DNA from: Rhodovarius crocodyli
GTDB taxonomy: Bacteria; Pseudomonadota; Alphaproteobacteria; Acetobacterales; Acetobacteraceae
Assembly: GCF_004005855.1 (NCBI RefSeq)
Contig: NZ_SACL01000005.1
Coordinates: 186,001-250,000 of the forward strand
Length of the DNA: 64,000 nucleotides
Reading direction: 5' to 3'
Position 1 is the stretch's first letter. Each line of letters opens with the position of its first letter. Below are positions 31,522 through 42,807 of this stretch, piece by piece. The position numbers and the translations under genes were made by a program. A model generated the notes under the pieces. That model ran no database searches, was not told the DNA's origin, and saw only the letters and a list, made by a program, of their open reading frames with translations.

Positions 31522-34500
31522 CTATTCCGCCGCGACGGTCTCGACCTCGAAGCACTCGATCTGATCGTCGACACGGATGTCGTTGTAGTTCTTGAAGGAC
31601 ATGCCGCACTCGTAGCCCGAGGTGACTTCCTTCACGTCGTCCTTGAAGCGACGCAGCGTGGCGAGTTCGCCCTGGTGGATGACCACGCCGGCGCGCAGCA
31701 GGCGGAAGCCGCAGCCACGCTTCACCACGCCCTCGGTCACGCGGCAGCCGGCGATGTTGCCGAGGCGCTTGACCTCGAACACCTGCAGGATCTGCGCGTA
31801 GCCGATGAACTTCTCGCGGTGGATCGGGGCCAGCTTGCCCTTCACCATCTTCTCCACGTCGTCGGCGACTTCGTAGATGATCGAGTAGTAGCGGATGTCG
31901 ACGCCGTCGCGGTTCGCCATCTCACGCGCCTGGGTGGTCGCGCGGACATTGAAGCCCACCAGGATGGCGTTGGACGCCTTGGCCAGCTGCACGTCGGATT
32001 CGGTGATCTGACCGACGCCGGAGTGCAGAACGCGCACCTTCACCTCGTCATTGCCGAGCTTGCCCAGCGTGACGGTGATGGCTTCGGAGCTGCCCTGCAC
32101 GTCCGCCTTGATGACGACGGCCACTTCCTTCTGCTCACCCGCCTGGATGCGGGCCAGCATGTCGGTCAGGCTGCCACGGCCTGCCGTGAGGGCGGCAGCG
32201 GCCTTCTCGCGCACCTTGCGCTGGCGGAACTCGCTGATCTCACGCGCACGGCTCTCGTCCTCGACGACCACCAGCGGCTCACCGGCCGAAGGCACGCCGG
32301 ACAGGCCCAGCACTTCCACGGGAACCGAGGGACCGGCTTCCTTGACCTGCTGGCCCTTGTCGTTGACCAGCGCGCGGACGCGGCCCCATTCGGCGCCGGC
32401 CACCACGTTGTCACCGGTGCGCAGCGTGCCGCGCTGCACCAGCACGGTTGCCACCGGGCCACGGCCGCGGTCGAGCTTGCTCTCGATCACGGTGCCTTCG
32501 CCCATGCGGTCCGGGTTGGCGCGCAGTTCCAGCACCTCGGCCTGCAGGCTGATCGCCTCGGCCAGCTTGTCGAGGCCGATGCCCTTGGTCGCGGAGACCT
32601 GGATCTCCTGCGTGTCGCCGCCGAGCTCCTCCACCACGATCTCGTGCTGCAGCAGCTCGTTGCGGACGCGGTCGGGGTTCACGCCGTCCTTGTCGATCTT
32701 GTTGATCGCCACGATCAGCGGCACGCCGGCCGCCTTCGCGTGGTGGATCGCCTCGACCGTCTGGGGCATCACGCCGTCATCCGCCGCGACCACCAGCACG
32801 ACCATGTCGGTCACGCCGGCACCGCGGGCACGCATGGCAGTGAACGCCTCGTGGCCCGGGGTGTCGAGGAAGGTGATGCGCTCACCGTTCTTCATCTGCA
32901 CCTGGTAGGCGCCGATGTGCTGGGTGATGCCGCCGGCCTCACGCGCGGCCACGTCGGTGCGGCGCAGCGCATCGAGCAGGCTGGTCTTGCCGTGGTCGAC
33001 ATGGCCCATGACGGTGACGACGGGCGGACGCGGCATCAGCTCGCCATCCTCGTCGGTCTCGCCTTCCAGGCCGATCTCCACGTCGGAGTCGGCGACGCGC
33101 TTCACGCGGTGGCCGAATTCCTCGACCACCAGCTGCGCCGTGTCGGCGTCGATGCTCTGGGTCAGGGTGGCCATCACGCCCATGCGGAACAGCGCCTTCA
33201 CCACGTCGCCGCCACGGGCGGCCATGCGGTTGGCGAGCTCGGAGACGGTGATCGTCTCGGGCACGATGACCTCACGCACCACGCGCTCCTGGCCGGAGCG
33301 CAGGCGCGCCAGTTCCTGCTGGCGGCGCTCACGCTCACGGGCGCGGCGGACGCTGGCGATGGAGCGCGAACGCTCGTCCTCGCCCTCGATCGCGGCGGCC
33401 ACGTCGATGCCGCGACCCGAACGGCGCTCGGCCGTCTGGGGGGCGCTGCTCTTGCGGGGCGGGACCGTGGTGGTCTTGCGCGGCGGCGGGGCCGCGCGGC
33501 GGCGGCGCTCCTCCTCGGTCGCGCCCCCTTCCTCGGGACCACGCAAGGACAGGCGCGCACCCGGAGGCGGCGGAGAAGAAGGCGAGCCTACGGGGCGACG
33601 GCCGACCGGGCCGGCACCATCGGGGCGCGGCGGACGCGGGCCGCCGAAACCGCCGCCACCAGGGCCGGAACGGTCACCATAGCCACCACCGGCCGGGCGC
33701 GGAGCGCCCGGGCCACGCGGGCCGTCATTGCGATAGCCGCCACCGCCGCCGGGGCCGGAGCGGTCGCCATAGCCACCGCCGCCCTGCGGGCGCGGCGCGC
33801 CATAGCCGCCACCACCCTCACGCGGGGGACGGGGCGCATAGCCGCCACCGGCACCACCTTCACGCGGCGGGCGCGGGCCGTCATTGCGATAGCCGCCGCC
33901 ACCGGGACCCGAGCGATCGCCATAGCCGCCGCCGCCCTGGGGGCGCGGGCCGTCATTGCGATAGCCGCCGCCACCGGGGCCGGAGCGGTCGCCATAGCCA
34001 CCGCCGCCCTGGGGGCGCGGGCCACGGTCGTCGCGGCGGAAATCGCCACGCTGCTGGAAATCACCGCGCGGGGCGGGCGCCTCGCTGCGGGCAGGCGCCT
34101 CGCTGCGCACGGGCGGCGGCGGGGCCTCGGCACGCACCGGGGGCGCGGGCTCGGGGCGCGGCGGCGCGGCCTCGACGGGGGCGGGTGCGGGTGCGGCGGG
34201 GCGCGATTCCTCGGCGGCGCGGCGCGCGGCTGCCTCGGCGGCAGCACGCTCACGGGCCTCGTCGGCGGCGCGCTCACGCGCTTCCTCGGCGCGGCGCGCG
34301 TCGTCCTCGGCGCGGCGGGCCGCTTCCTCGGCGGCGCTGCGCACCATCAGGGCCTGACGCTCACGCTCCTCGCGCTGGCGCTGGGCCTCAACCTTGCGCT
34401 GCTCCTCCAGCACGCGCTGGCGGATCGCCTGCTCGGCCTGGGTCAGCGGGCGGCCGGCGGGCTGCTGCGGCGCGGGCGAGCTGTTGCGCGGCGCCTGCTG

Positions 34501-34731
34501 GCCGGAGGACGGCGAGCGCGCGGCGGGGGCCGCGGGCGCCGGCTTGGCGGGGGGTGCGCCGGGCGTGACGGTACGCTTCTTCAGAACCTCGACCTGCACC
34601 ACCTTGCTGCGGCCATGGCTGAAGCTCTGCCGGACAGAACCGGCAGCCTCCGTCTTGCCCAGCTCCAGCCGCCCACCGGGGCGAAGGCTGAGGCGGCTCT
34701 TGGCCGCATCCTGGTCGTTCTGATTGCTCAT
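31522..34731 (-). CDS. infB: Translation initiation factor IF-2
   Basis: GTPase that delivers initiator tRNA to the 30S subunit, 1069 residues. The G-domain motifs are GHVDHGKTS (G1), DTPGHEAF (G3) and NKIDKD (G4), followed by domain II/III and the tRNA-binding C-terminus ending in DQIECFEVE. The first ~430 residues are low-complexity: an IF-2 helical start ([18 protein letters not shown]), a long charged Arg/Glu/Ala coil, then a glycine/arginine-rich stretch in which [12 protein letters not shown] recurs four times. That repeat region is unusual for IF-2. Same operon as nusA and ylxR. Confidence 0.97.
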   Translation of the reverse strand: MSNQNDQDAAKSRLSLRPGGRLELGKTEAAGSVRQSFSHGRSKVVQVEVLKKRTVTPGAPPAKPAPAAPAARSPSSGQQAPRNSSPAPQQPAGRPLTQAEQAIRQRVLEEQRKVEAQRQREERERQALMVRSAAEEAARRAEDDARRAEEARERAADEARERAAAEAAARRAAEESRPAAPAPAPVEAAPPRPEPAPPVRAEAPPPPVRSEAPARSEAPAPRGDFQQRGDFRRDDRGPRPQGGGGYGDRSGPGGGGYRNDGPRPQGGGGYGDRSGPGGGGYRNDGPRPPREGGAGGGYAPRPPREGGGGYGAPRPQGGGGYGDRSGPGGGGGYRNDGPRGPGAPRPAGGGYGDRSGPGGGGFGGPRPPRPDGAGPVGRRPVGSPSSPPPPGARLSLRGPEEGGATEEERRRRAAPPPRKTTTVPPRKSSAPQTAERRSGRGIDVAAAIEGEDERSRSIASVRRARERERRQQELARLRSGQERVVREVIVPETITVSELANRMAARGGDVVKALFRMGVMATLTQSIDADTAQLVVEEFGHRVKRVADSDVEIGLEGETDEDGELMPRPPVVTVMGHVDHGKTSLLDALRRTDVAAREAGGITQHIGAYQVQMKNGERITFLDTPGHEAFTAMRARGAGVTDMVVLVVAADDGVMPQTVEAIHHAKAAGVPLIVAINKIDKDGVNPDRVRNELLQHEIVVEELGGDTQEIQVSATKGIGLDKLAEAISLQAEVLELRANPDRMGEGTVIESKLDRGRGPVATVLVQRGTLRTGDNVVAGAEWGRVRALVNDKGQQVKEAGPSVPVEVLGLSGVPSAGEPLVVVEDESRAREISEFRQRKVREKAAAALTAGRGSLTDMLARIQAGEQKEVAVVIKADVQGSSEAITVTLGKLGNDEVKVRVLHSGVGQITESDVQLAKASNAILVGFNVRATTQAREMANRDGVDIRYYSIIYEVADDVEKMVKGKLAPIHREKFIGYAQILQVFEVKRLGNIAGCRVTEGVVKRGCGFRLLRAGVVIHQGELATLRRFKDDVKEVTSGYECGMSFKNYNDIRVDDQIECFEVETVAAE
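33640..34025 (-). repeat. Gly-rich tandem repeat coding region in infB
   Basis: DNA repeats of roughly 75 bases encode [18 protein letters not shown] plus YRNDGP units inside infB. Two units are almost identical and two are diverged. Repeat-number variation by slippage or recombination is plausible. Confidence 0.7.
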
Positions 34732-35444
34732 TCGCTGGTATTCGCCCGATCCGTACTGCCCGACCGCAGTCGGGGATTGCCCTAAACCTTAAGCACGCCC
34801 TTCGCAATGGCGCGCCTTGCATGACTGCCGCTCAATCTGCGGGCGAGAGGCCCGAGAGGCGCGACGCTTCCTGCCGGATCGCATCCGCCAGCTTCCCGGG
34901 TGCTATCGCGACGTGTACCGCCGCCTCGCGCCCGAAGGCCTGGCCCATACGTTCCCTGGGCAGCGCCACCACAACGGGTAGTTCCGCCCTGCCGACCAGC
35001 CGCGCGCGTTCCGCCTCGCTGCCATCGGTTGCCTCGACCAGCACGCCCACGCGCTTGGCCTGAAGCCATTCCTGGACCTTCTGGAAGCCCGCCACCGCCG
35101 CACCGGCGCGACGGGCCATGCCCAGCAGATCCGCCAGCCGCTCCGACAGAAGGTACCGAAGCACCTCCGCCAGATTGTCCGGCACCTTCACCCCGCCCTT
35201 CGCGGCGCGGGAAAATCCACCCTTCTTCAGGGCCGTCTCCAGCGCCCGGGCATCGGCCTTCAGCCACATGCCCCGGCCCGGCAGGCGCCCCGTGAGGTCA
35301 GGCACCACCTGGTTCTCCGGCCCCACCACGAAGCGGATCATCGCTTCCTTCGGCAGGACCTCCCGAGTGGCCAGGCACCGCCGCAGCGGTCCCTTCATCT
35401 CGGGCTCGTCAGGCTCGTCCCCCTTGGGCTCGCCGCCCTCGGCG

Positions 35445-36989
<1,545 letters not shown>

Positions 36990-36991
36990 GG

Positions 36992-37645
36992 TCAGTGCTC
37001 CTTCAACTTCCGCGCGCCATTGGGCGCGGGCTTCTTAGCGCGCCGGGGCGCGGATGGGATGGATTCGTCTTCCGCCTCGGCGGAAAGCTCGGTCTCGCCG
37101 GCCGGGGCCTTTCCGGCCGTCGCGGCGATCAGTTCGTCGGTCAGCACCAGCTTGGCGCGGCGGATGTTGCCGTGCGGCAGCTCCACCTCGCCGCCCTCGT
37201 CCAGGCGCAGATGGGCGTTCTCGGGCGTGGCGTTCAGGATCACGCCGCGGAAGCGCCGGCGGCCATCCTGCGGCACCATCAGGTCGACAGTCGCGATGTG
37301 GCCGGTGAAGCGTACCCAGTCCTTGATGCGGGTCAGCGGGCGGTCGATGCCCGGGGAGGACACCTCCAGCATCCATTCGCCGCGAATCGGATCCTCGACA
37401 TCCAGCACGGCCGAGACCTGGTGGCTGATGGTCTCGCAATCCTCGACTGTGATGGGCGCGCCGTCCGTGCGGTCGGCCATGATCTGCACCACGGGCCGTT
37501 CCTTGCCGCTGACCTGCACGCGCACGAGCTCGTAGCCCAGGGCCTCGATGCCCGGCGCGATGCTGTCGGCGATGCGGCCCTCAAGGCCATCGTGAATGGG
37601 GCGTTCGGCAGACAAATGACTGATCCAGTAAGGCTTAACGACCAT
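36992..37645 (-). CDS. rimP: Ribosome maturation factor RimP
   Basis: A 217-residue 30S assembly factor and first gene of the nus operon. The N-terminal domain has [27 protein letters not shown], and the signature [25 protein letters not shown] is followed by the SH3-like domain. The C-terminus carries a Lys/Arg-rich tail ([19 protein letters not shown]). The ATG at 37645 gives a slightly long N-terminus; homologues begin nearer [11 protein letters not shown], so a TTG start some 11 codons in cannot be excluded. Confidence 0.93.
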   Translation of the reverse strand: MVVKPYWISHLSAERPIHDGLEGRIADSIAPGIEALGYELVRVQVSGKERPVVQIMADRTDGAPITVEDCETISHQVSAVLDVEDPIRGEWMLEVSSPGIDRPLTRIKDWVRFTGHIATVDLMVPQDGRRRFRGVILNATPENAHLRLDEGGEVELPHGNIRRAKLVLTDELIAATAGKAPAGETELSAEAEDESIPSAPRRAKKPAPNGARKLKEH

Positions 37646-37712
37646 CCAAGCCCGAACCGGGCGGCCCCGGAGGAGCCACCCCCATGCAGACCGCGATGGA
37701 TGGAATGACGGC

Positions 37713-37741
37713 TATGTAGTCCCCTGGGCTGTCACACGCAA
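37713..37741 (-). promoter_or_regulatory. Candidate sigma-70 promoter of rimP operon
   Basis: On the minus strand TTGCGT and TACATA are spaced by 17 bases and lie about 70 bases before the rimP start. The matches to consensus are partial. The -35 region overlaps a small inverted repeat, CACGC-AA-GCGTG. Confidence 0.3.
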
Positions 37742-37753
37742 GCGTGCTGATGG

Positions 37754-38404
37754 TCAGCCCACGAACAGGCGTGCCGCGAAGCCGTCGAGCCCCAGCCGCT
37801 GCAGTTCCCGCGCCAGGGCCTGGTTGAGCAGGCCGACGGCCAGTCCGTCCCTCAGCCGGTTGTCCAGGCTGTAGAGCGGAATGCGCCGCGCCAGCGCATC
37901 GGCCACCACGCGGGCATCCTTGGGCCCCACCCGCCGCCCGCAGGCGGCATGGATCATCGGCGCCAGCACATCGAACACCAGCCGCTGCGCGGGCAGCATG
38001 GACCGCGCGAGGAACAGCTTGCCCTGCGCCACCAGCGCGCCCTGCTGTTCCCACATGCGCTGGTTCAGCGCTGCCGGCAGGCCGGGGCGATAGGTCTCGG
38101 GACCGACCCGCGTGGGCCGGCCGCGCCGGTCGTGCTCCAGGCCCGTGTCGTCCACCGCCACGGAATGCAGCGTCTCGTCCATCGTCTGGCCGCCGATCTG
38201 CAGCACGATGCGCGGGTCCTGAAAGAGGAAGTTGAAGACCTCGTCCGAGCGGCCGTCCAGCAGCCGGTAACTCAGCACCTGGTTGTCGATGATGACCACG
38301 CGTGCCGCGCCGCCCTGGCGGAACATCGGTAGGCCTTCGAACCAGGCGGGGGTGAAGCTCGCGGACATGCAGCCATGCTGCGCCATTGCCGGCGGCCGGG
38401 TCAT
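37754..38404 (-). CDS. PIN-like domain protein, uncharacterised
   Basis: A 216-residue soluble protein (or 204 from ATG 38368). The acidic pattern resembles a PIN nuclease fold: a first strand ending in Asp (VVIIDNQVLSY, Asp40), DET near 78, and the C-terminal helix-strand PKDARVVADALARRIPLYSLDNRL with Asp163, Asp169 and Asp181, much like the D-x-x-x-A...TLDRRL end of PIN domains. No antitoxin gene is adjacent, so a toxin role is not indicated. The assignment is by eye and tentative. Confidence 0.55.
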   Translation of the reverse strand: MTRPPAMAQHGCMSASFTPAWFEGLPMFRQGGAARVVIIDNQVLSYRLLDGRSDEVFNFLFQDPRIVLQIGGQTMDETLHSVAVDDTGLEHDRRGRPTRVGPETYRPGLPAALNQRMWEQQGALVAQGKLFLARSMLPAQRLVFDVLAPMIHAACGRRVGPKDARVVADALARRIPLYSLDNRLRDGLAVGLLNQALARELQRLGLDGFAARLFVG

Positions 38405-38493
38405 GACACGAATTCGGGATGCGGGCCGACACCTTTCCGTGCGCGGCGGCTGGGCCTAAGGTCCGCGCAAACGTTGCACCAGAGGATGAGTCC

Positions 38494-39456
38494 ATGCTTC
38501 GCCGCCATCTGCTGCCGGCCGCCGCCGGCGTCCTGGCCCTGCCGGGCATCGCCCGCGCCGCCTATCCCGAGAAATCCATCACCCTCATGGTCGGCTATGC
38601 CCCCGGCGGCGCCACGGATGTGGTGATGCGCCTGATCGCGCCGCACCTGTCGCGGGAGCTGGGGCAACCGGTGGTGGTCGAGAACCGCTCCGGCGCCGCC
38701 ACCGCCATCGCCAACACCGCCGTCGCCCAGGCGCGACCCGACGGCTACACGCTGCTGGTCGGCACCAACAGCCTGGCGATCAACGTCGCGCTGACGCCCG
38801 GCGCCACGCCGGCCGACCCGCTGACCGCGCTCGAGCCCGTGGGCGAGATCTACTACATCCCCTTCGCCATGGCCGTGCGCCCCACCCTGGGCGTGAACAC
38901 GCTGGCGGAGCTGATCAACAAGGCGAAGCAGCAGCCGGATGTGCTGAACTACGGCAGCTCGGGCAGCGGCTCCGTGAACCACCTGCTGACGGAGCTGCTG
39001 CTCCAGCGCTCCGGCGCGAAGATGACGCATATCCCGCTGCGCGGCGGCGGGCCCTCGCTGATCGAGCTGCGCGCCGAGCGCATCGACTGCTTCTACGCCA
39101 CGCCGCTCGACATCGCGGGGCTGGTGGCGGAGCGCAAGGCGAAGCTGCTGGCCATTTCCGCCCCTGCCCGCATCCCCAGCCTGCCGGACCTGCCCTCGGT
39201 GTCCGAGTTCTACCAGGGCTGTGCCGGCGCGCTGTGGCAGGGGCTGTTCACGCCGCCGGGCACCGACCAGGCCATCAAGACCCGCCTGCACAACGCGCTG
39301 CGCAAGGCGCTGACGAACGAGGAGCTGCTGGCCCGCTTCGTCACCCAGGGCGTGGTGGTGATGGATGGCGACGCCGCCGCCCTGCACCAGCGCCTGAAGG
39401 ACGAGATCGCCCTGTGGCCGGGCATCATCCGCGACGCCGGCATCACCCCGGGCTGA
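38494..39456 (+). CDS. Tripartite tricarboxylate transporter (Bug) receptor 2
   Basis: Periplasmic binding protein of the Bug family, 320 residues. A signal peptide (MLRRHLLPAAAGVLALPGIARA) precedes KSITLMVGYAPGGATDVVMRL, then PVVVENRSGAATAIANTAVAQ, YGSSGSGSVNHLLTEL and PLRGGGPSLIEL. ATG 38494 is chosen over an upstream in-frame start at 38419 because GAGGATGAG lies before it and it begins the signal peptide. No membrane subunits are nearby. A strong hairpin follows the gene. Confidence 0.88.
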   Translation: MLRRHLLPAAAGVLALPGIARAAYPEKSITLMVGYAPGGATDVVMRLIAPHLSRELGQPVVVENRSGAATAIANTAVAQARPDGYTLLVGTNSLAINVALTPGATPADPLTALEPVGEIYYIPFAMAVRPTLGVNTLAELINKAKQQPDVLNYGSSGSGSVNHLLTELLLQRSGAKMTHIPLRGGGPSLIELRAERIDCFYATPLDIAGLVAERKAKLLAISAPARIPSLPDLPSVSEFYQGCAGALWQGLFTPPGTDQAIKTRLHNALRKALTNEELLARFVTQGVVVMDGDAAALHQRLKDEIALWPGIIRDAGITPG

Positions 39457-39464
39457 ACATTCGT

Positions 39465-39495
39465 CCCCGCCGCCTCGGCGGCGGGGATTTCGTTT
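39465..39495 (+). terminator. Terminator after Bug receptor 2
   Basis: The 10-base complementary strands CCCCGCCGCC and GGCGGCGGGG are separated by TC (the tip must open), followed by ATTTCGTTT. The very stable stem sits 9 bases after the stop. Confidence 0.7.
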
Positions 39496-39512
39496 CGGCC
39501 CGCTTGCAGGAT

Positions 39513-39548
39513 GAAACAATATACCATAACACGACGATATAACATTAC
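39513..39548. promoter_or_regulatory. Zur-like operator upstream of TonB receptor
   Basis: An AT-rich island just before the receptor gene. GAAACAATATA-C-CATAACACGAC (39513-39535) matches about 16 of 22 positions of the alphaproteobacterial Zur palindrome as I recall it (GNAATGTTATA-W-TATAACATTNC). TATAACATTAC (39538-39548) matches the right half exactly. The receptor itself looks like a zinc receptor. The consensus is from memory. Confidence 0.45.
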
Positions 39549-39559
39549 ATGAGGTTGCC

Positions 39560-41650
39560 ATGCAGCCGCACCGCCGCGCCGGCCTGCTCGCCGCTGGAAT
39601 TGCCCTTCTCGCCCTGCCGGCCGCCGCGCAGCAGGCCGTGACCCTGCCCGAAACCGACGTGACCGCGAGCCCGCTTGGTGCCTCCGGCGGCAGCTTCGCG
39701 CCCGTCACCACCGTGGACGGGCCCACCCTGAACGCCACCGGCGCGGCCTCACTGGGTGATGCGCTACGTGACCAGCCGGGTATCTCGGCCACCACCTTCG
39801 CGCCCGGCGCCAGCCGCCCCGTGATCCGCGGCCTGGACAATTACCGCGTGCGCATCCAGCAGGACGGGCTGGCCGCCGGCGACGCGTCGGCCTTCGGCGA
39901 GGACCACGGCGTGCCGCTGGACCCGCTCTCCGCCGGCCGGGTCGAGGTGATCCGCGGGCCGGCCGCCCTGCGCTGGGGCGGCCAGGCGATCGGCGGCGTG
40001 GTCAACGTCATCACCGACCGCATCGCGACGGAACTGCCGCAGCGCGCCGTCTCGGGCCGCGCGCTCGGCCAGTACGACACCGGGCTGAACGGCTGGGGCG
40101 GGGCGCTGGGCGCCACCGTCAGCGCGGGCGGCTTCGTGCTGAACGGCGACATGTCCGGCCGCTATACCAACGACTACCGCATCCCCGGCGGGCGCGGGCA
40201 GGCCAACAGCGGCGTGCGCTCGGACAGTTTCGGGCTCGGCCTCAGCTACATCTTCGACCAGGGCTATATCGGCAGCTCGGTCTCTCAGTACCGCAGCCTG
40301 TACGGCATTCCCGGCGGCGAGTCGGCGGCGCTCGGCACCTCCATCGACATGGAGCAGTTCCGCTGGGCCACCCAGGGCGAGTTCCGCCCCGCCGGGGGCT
40401 TCATCAGCGCGGTCAATTTCCGCCTTGGCTACACGCGCTACAGCCACAATGAGATCGGGCTGGAGGAGCATGACCACGCGGAAGGCGACGACCATGGCCC
40501 GCTCGCCCGCGTGGTGCATGGCGGCTTTCGCAGCCAGGGCTGGGACGGCCGCGTGGAGCTGCGCCATGTGCCGGTCTCCACGCCTCTCGGCGAGCTGACC
40601 GGCGCCTTCGGCCTGAGCTATGAGCGCGAGGCCCTGCGCACCACCGGCGAGGCACTGGAATTCCTGCCGCCCAACAGCACCGACCGCTACGCGGCCTATA
40701 TCTTCGAGGAGCTGGCGCTGCGCCCCGGCACGCGCCTGCAGGCCGCAGCCCGCATCGAGGGCGTGCGCGTGGGCGGTTCCACCGCGGCCTTCCCCGCAGG
40801 CTACCTGCCCACCGGCGAGGAACCGGGCACGATCTCGCGCAGCCGCGGCTTCGTGCCCGTCAGCCTGAGCCTGGGCGTGCTGCAGGACCTGCCGCGCGAC
40901 ATGCAGCTGCGCCTGACCGGCCAGTACAGCCAGCGCGCGCCGAGTGCGGCCGAGCTGTTCTCACGCGGGTCGCACCATGCCTCGGGCACCTTCGACATCG
41001 GCAACCCGAATCTCGGCATGGAATCGGCGCTGTCGATCGAGCTGGGCCTAGCGCGGCGGGTGGGGGCCTGGCGCTTCGATGCCAGCAGCTTCTTCTCCCA
41101 CTACAACAACTTCATCTATCGCGGCCTGACCGGGAACACCTGCGGGCATGAGTTCGACAGCTGCGTGGCAGCCCCGGGCGGCGAGTTCCAGCAGACCGTC
41201 TATGGCCAGCGCGACGCCCGCTTCTACGGGCTGGAGCTGACGACCGAGCTCGACCTGTACCGCGCGGGCCAGGGCGTGGCCGGTATCTCGGGCCGCTACG
41301 ATTTCGTGCGGGCCGAGTTCACCGGCGGCGGCAACGTGCCGCGCATTCCGCCGCACCGGCTGGGGGCCGGCGCCTACTGGCGCAGCCCCAGCTGGAACGC
41401 GGCGGTAGACTACATCCACGCCTTCGACCAGAACCGCTTCGGCGCCAACGACACGGCCACGCGCGGCTATGACTCGCTGGATGCGCGCCTGGGCTACAGC
41501 CTGCCGGTGGCTGATGGACGGCAGATCACCCTGTCCGTCATCGGGCGCAACCTGCTGGATGCCGACATGCGCAACGCGGTGTCGTTCAAGCGGAACGAAG
41601 TGCTGCTGCCGGGGCGCAGGGTGATTTTTCAGGTGGCGGCGAGTTTCTAG
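39560..41650 (+). CDS. TonB-dependent receptor, ZnuD-like (probable zinc uptake)
   Basis: Outer-membrane receptor of 696 residues. The signal peptide ends near residue 23 (LPAAAQQ). The plug domain (about 45-155) has LGDALRDQPGISATTF, PVIRGLDNYRVRIQQDG and VEVIRGPAALRWGGQAIGGVVNV, followed by a 22-strand barrel ending in a C-terminal Phe (FQVAASF). A His/Asp-rich extracellular loop EEHDHAEGDDHG (about 301-312) and the cysteine pair CGHEFDSC are typical of ZnuD zinc receptors. Together with the Zur-like site this suggests zinc acquisition. ExbB/TonB genes are elsewhere. Confidence 0.85.
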   Translation: MQPHRRAGLLAAGIALLALPAAAQQAVTLPETDVTASPLGASGGSFAPVTTVDGPTLNATGAASLGDALRDQPGISATTFAPGASRPVIRGLDNYRVRIQQDGLAAGDASAFGEDHGVPLDPLSAGRVEVIRGPAALRWGGQAIGGVVNVITDRIATELPQRAVSGRALGQYDTGLNGWGGALGATVSAGGFVLNGDMSGRYTNDYRIPGGRGQANSGVRSDSFGLGLSYIFDQGYIGSSVSQYRSLYGIPGGESAALGTSIDMEQFRWATQGEFRPAGGFISAVNFRLGYTRYSHNEIGLEEHDHAEGDDHGPLARVVHGGFRSQGWDGRVELRHVPVSTPLGELTGAFGLSYEREALRTTGEALEFLPPNSTDRYAAYIFEELALRPGTRLQAAARIEGVRVGGSTAAFPAGYLPTGEEPGTISRSRGFVPVSLSLGVLQDLPRDMQLRLTGQYSQRAPSAAELFSRGSHHASGTFDIGNPNLGMESALSIELGLARRVGAWRFDASSFFSHYNNFIYRGLTGNTCGHEFDSCVAAPGGEFQQTVYGQRDARFYGLELTTELDLYRAGQGVAGISGRYDFVRAEFTGGGNVPRIPPHRLGAGAYWRSPSWNAAVDYIHAFDQNRFGANDTATRGYDSLDARLGYSLPVADGRQITLSVIGRNLLDADMRNAVSFKRNEVLLPGRRVIFQVAASF

Positions 41651-41897
41651 GCCGGGGCGTTGCCCCGGCCCCCAGCAAGGGGCTCTGCCCCTTGCGACCC
41701 CGCCAGGACCGTAGCGGCCCTGGACCCCGGGGATTTGGCACAAAACTCTGATAGCGTTGATTATTATAATAAATATGGCGCCCCACCTGCCCAGGTAAGG
41801 CGCCAAACTGATATCAGGTCCAGGAGATATTATCTCCTGGCGGGGAGCTTGAGGGGCAGAGCCCCTCAAATGGTGGGCCCCGTGGGCAAAGCCCCCG
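41651..41897. repeat. Composite palindromic repeat, copy B
   Basis: Convergent-gene spacer whose outer arms match copy A at 29706-29952: GGGGCGTTGCCCC, CAAGGGGC/GCCCCTTG, ACCCCGCCAGG on the left, and TCCTGGCGGGG, GAGGGGC/GCCCCTC, GGGC..GCCCCCGA on the right. A CCAGGAGAT/ATCTCCTGG hairpin replaces the CCAAAGGCC one. The centre is unrelated to copy A and contains an AT-rich patch (41755-41778). Confidence 0.75.
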
Positions 41898-41898
41898 A

Positions 41899-42807
41899 TC
41901 AGTACTCGATCGCCGTATTCAGCGCGTCATCCTCATGCCGCTTCCAATACAGATCCAGGATGCGCTGCGTGACCGGCCCGGGCCGTCCGTCGCCCAGGGG
42001 TTTTCCTTCATACCAGGTCACGGGCGTGATGCCGCCGGCGGTGGTCGCGGTGAAGATCTCGTCGGCCTCGGTCAATTCCTCGGCGCGCACCGGGCGCAGT
42101 TCGCAGCGGATCTGCAGGTCGGCGGCGATCTCGGTGACGGTGCGGCGGGTGATGCCCTCGAACATGCCGCGGTCGGGGGTCGCCAGCACGCCATTCTTCA
42201 GGATGAAGACGTTGAAGCCCGGCCCCTCCGTCACCGTGCCGTCGGCCAGGGGCAGGATGGTGGCGGTGGCGTCACGGTCATAGGCCTCGAACAGGCTCAT
42301 GGTCAGGTCCAGCCAGTGGAAGTTCTTGATCCGCTGGTCCAGCGCCTCGGGCGGGATGCGCTGGGTCTTGGAGAGGATCATGCGCAGGCCCTCGCGCCGC
42401 TGTTCCTCATTTGCGATGTAGAGGAAGGGCTGCGCATAGGCGTAGAGCCGGTTGCGGCACAGGCGCGGGTCGCGCGTGCCGGGCGGCTGCACCCCGCGAG
42501 AGCACATCACCATGATGAAGGCATCCCGGTATCCGGTGCGCCGGACGCATTCGATCAGGATCTCGCCCAGCTCCGCATCCGTCTGCGGCAGGGACATGCG
42601 CAGCCCCGCCATGGAGGCCCGGAACCGCGTGATGTGGTCCGCCAGGCGGAACACCCGTCCCTTCCAGACATGCAGCGCGTCATAGGTGATGTCGGAACGC
42701 ATGAAGCCGCGATCCAGGATCGGGATCGTCGCCTCGGCCAGCGGCATGTAGCGCCCGTCCATATAGGCCACGCCCTGGGCGGCGGCCATTTCGTTCACGG
42801 CATTCAT
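41899..42807 (-). CDS. Class IV (branched-chain/D-amino-acid type) aminotransferase
   Basis: PLP-dependent fold-type IV aminotransferase, 302 residues. The PLP Lys lies in RIKNFHWLDLTM (Lys161), with VTEGPGFNVFILKNGVLATPD and GITRRTVTEIA further on, and FTATTAGGITPV as the phosphate-binding turn. It is annotated in relatives as D-amino-acid or branched-chain aminotransferase; the exact substrate is not readable. Its start overlaps the stop of the HDAC-like gene by 4 bases (ATGA), so the two enzymes are co-made. Confidence 0.87.
   Translation of the reverse strand: MNAVNEMAAAQGVAYMDGRYMPLAEATIPILDRGFMRSDITYDALHVWKGRVFRLADHITRFRASMAGLRMSLPQTDAELGEILIECVRRTGYRDAFIMVMCSRGVQPPGTRDPRLCRNRLYAYAQPFLYIANEEQRREGLRMILSKTQRIPPEALDQRIKNFHWLDLTMSLFEAYDRDATATILPLADGTVTEGPGFNVFILKNGVLATPDRGMFEGITRRTVTEIAADLQIRCELRPVRAEELTEADEIFTATTAGGITPVTWYEGKPLGDGRPGPVTQRILDLYWKRHEDDALNTAIEY

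Noticed and set aside
33640-34025. Periodic repeats that could suggest a CRISPR array
   Set aside because: The period and sequence are explained by in-frame Gly-rich codons of infB; units are adjacent with no unique spacers and no cas genes are present.
31675-34785. 1036-codon open frame on the plus strand opposite infB
   Set aside because: It is the antisense shadow of infB in high-GC DNA; the translation has His/Gly/Ala bias and no family motif, while infB has all G-domain motifs.
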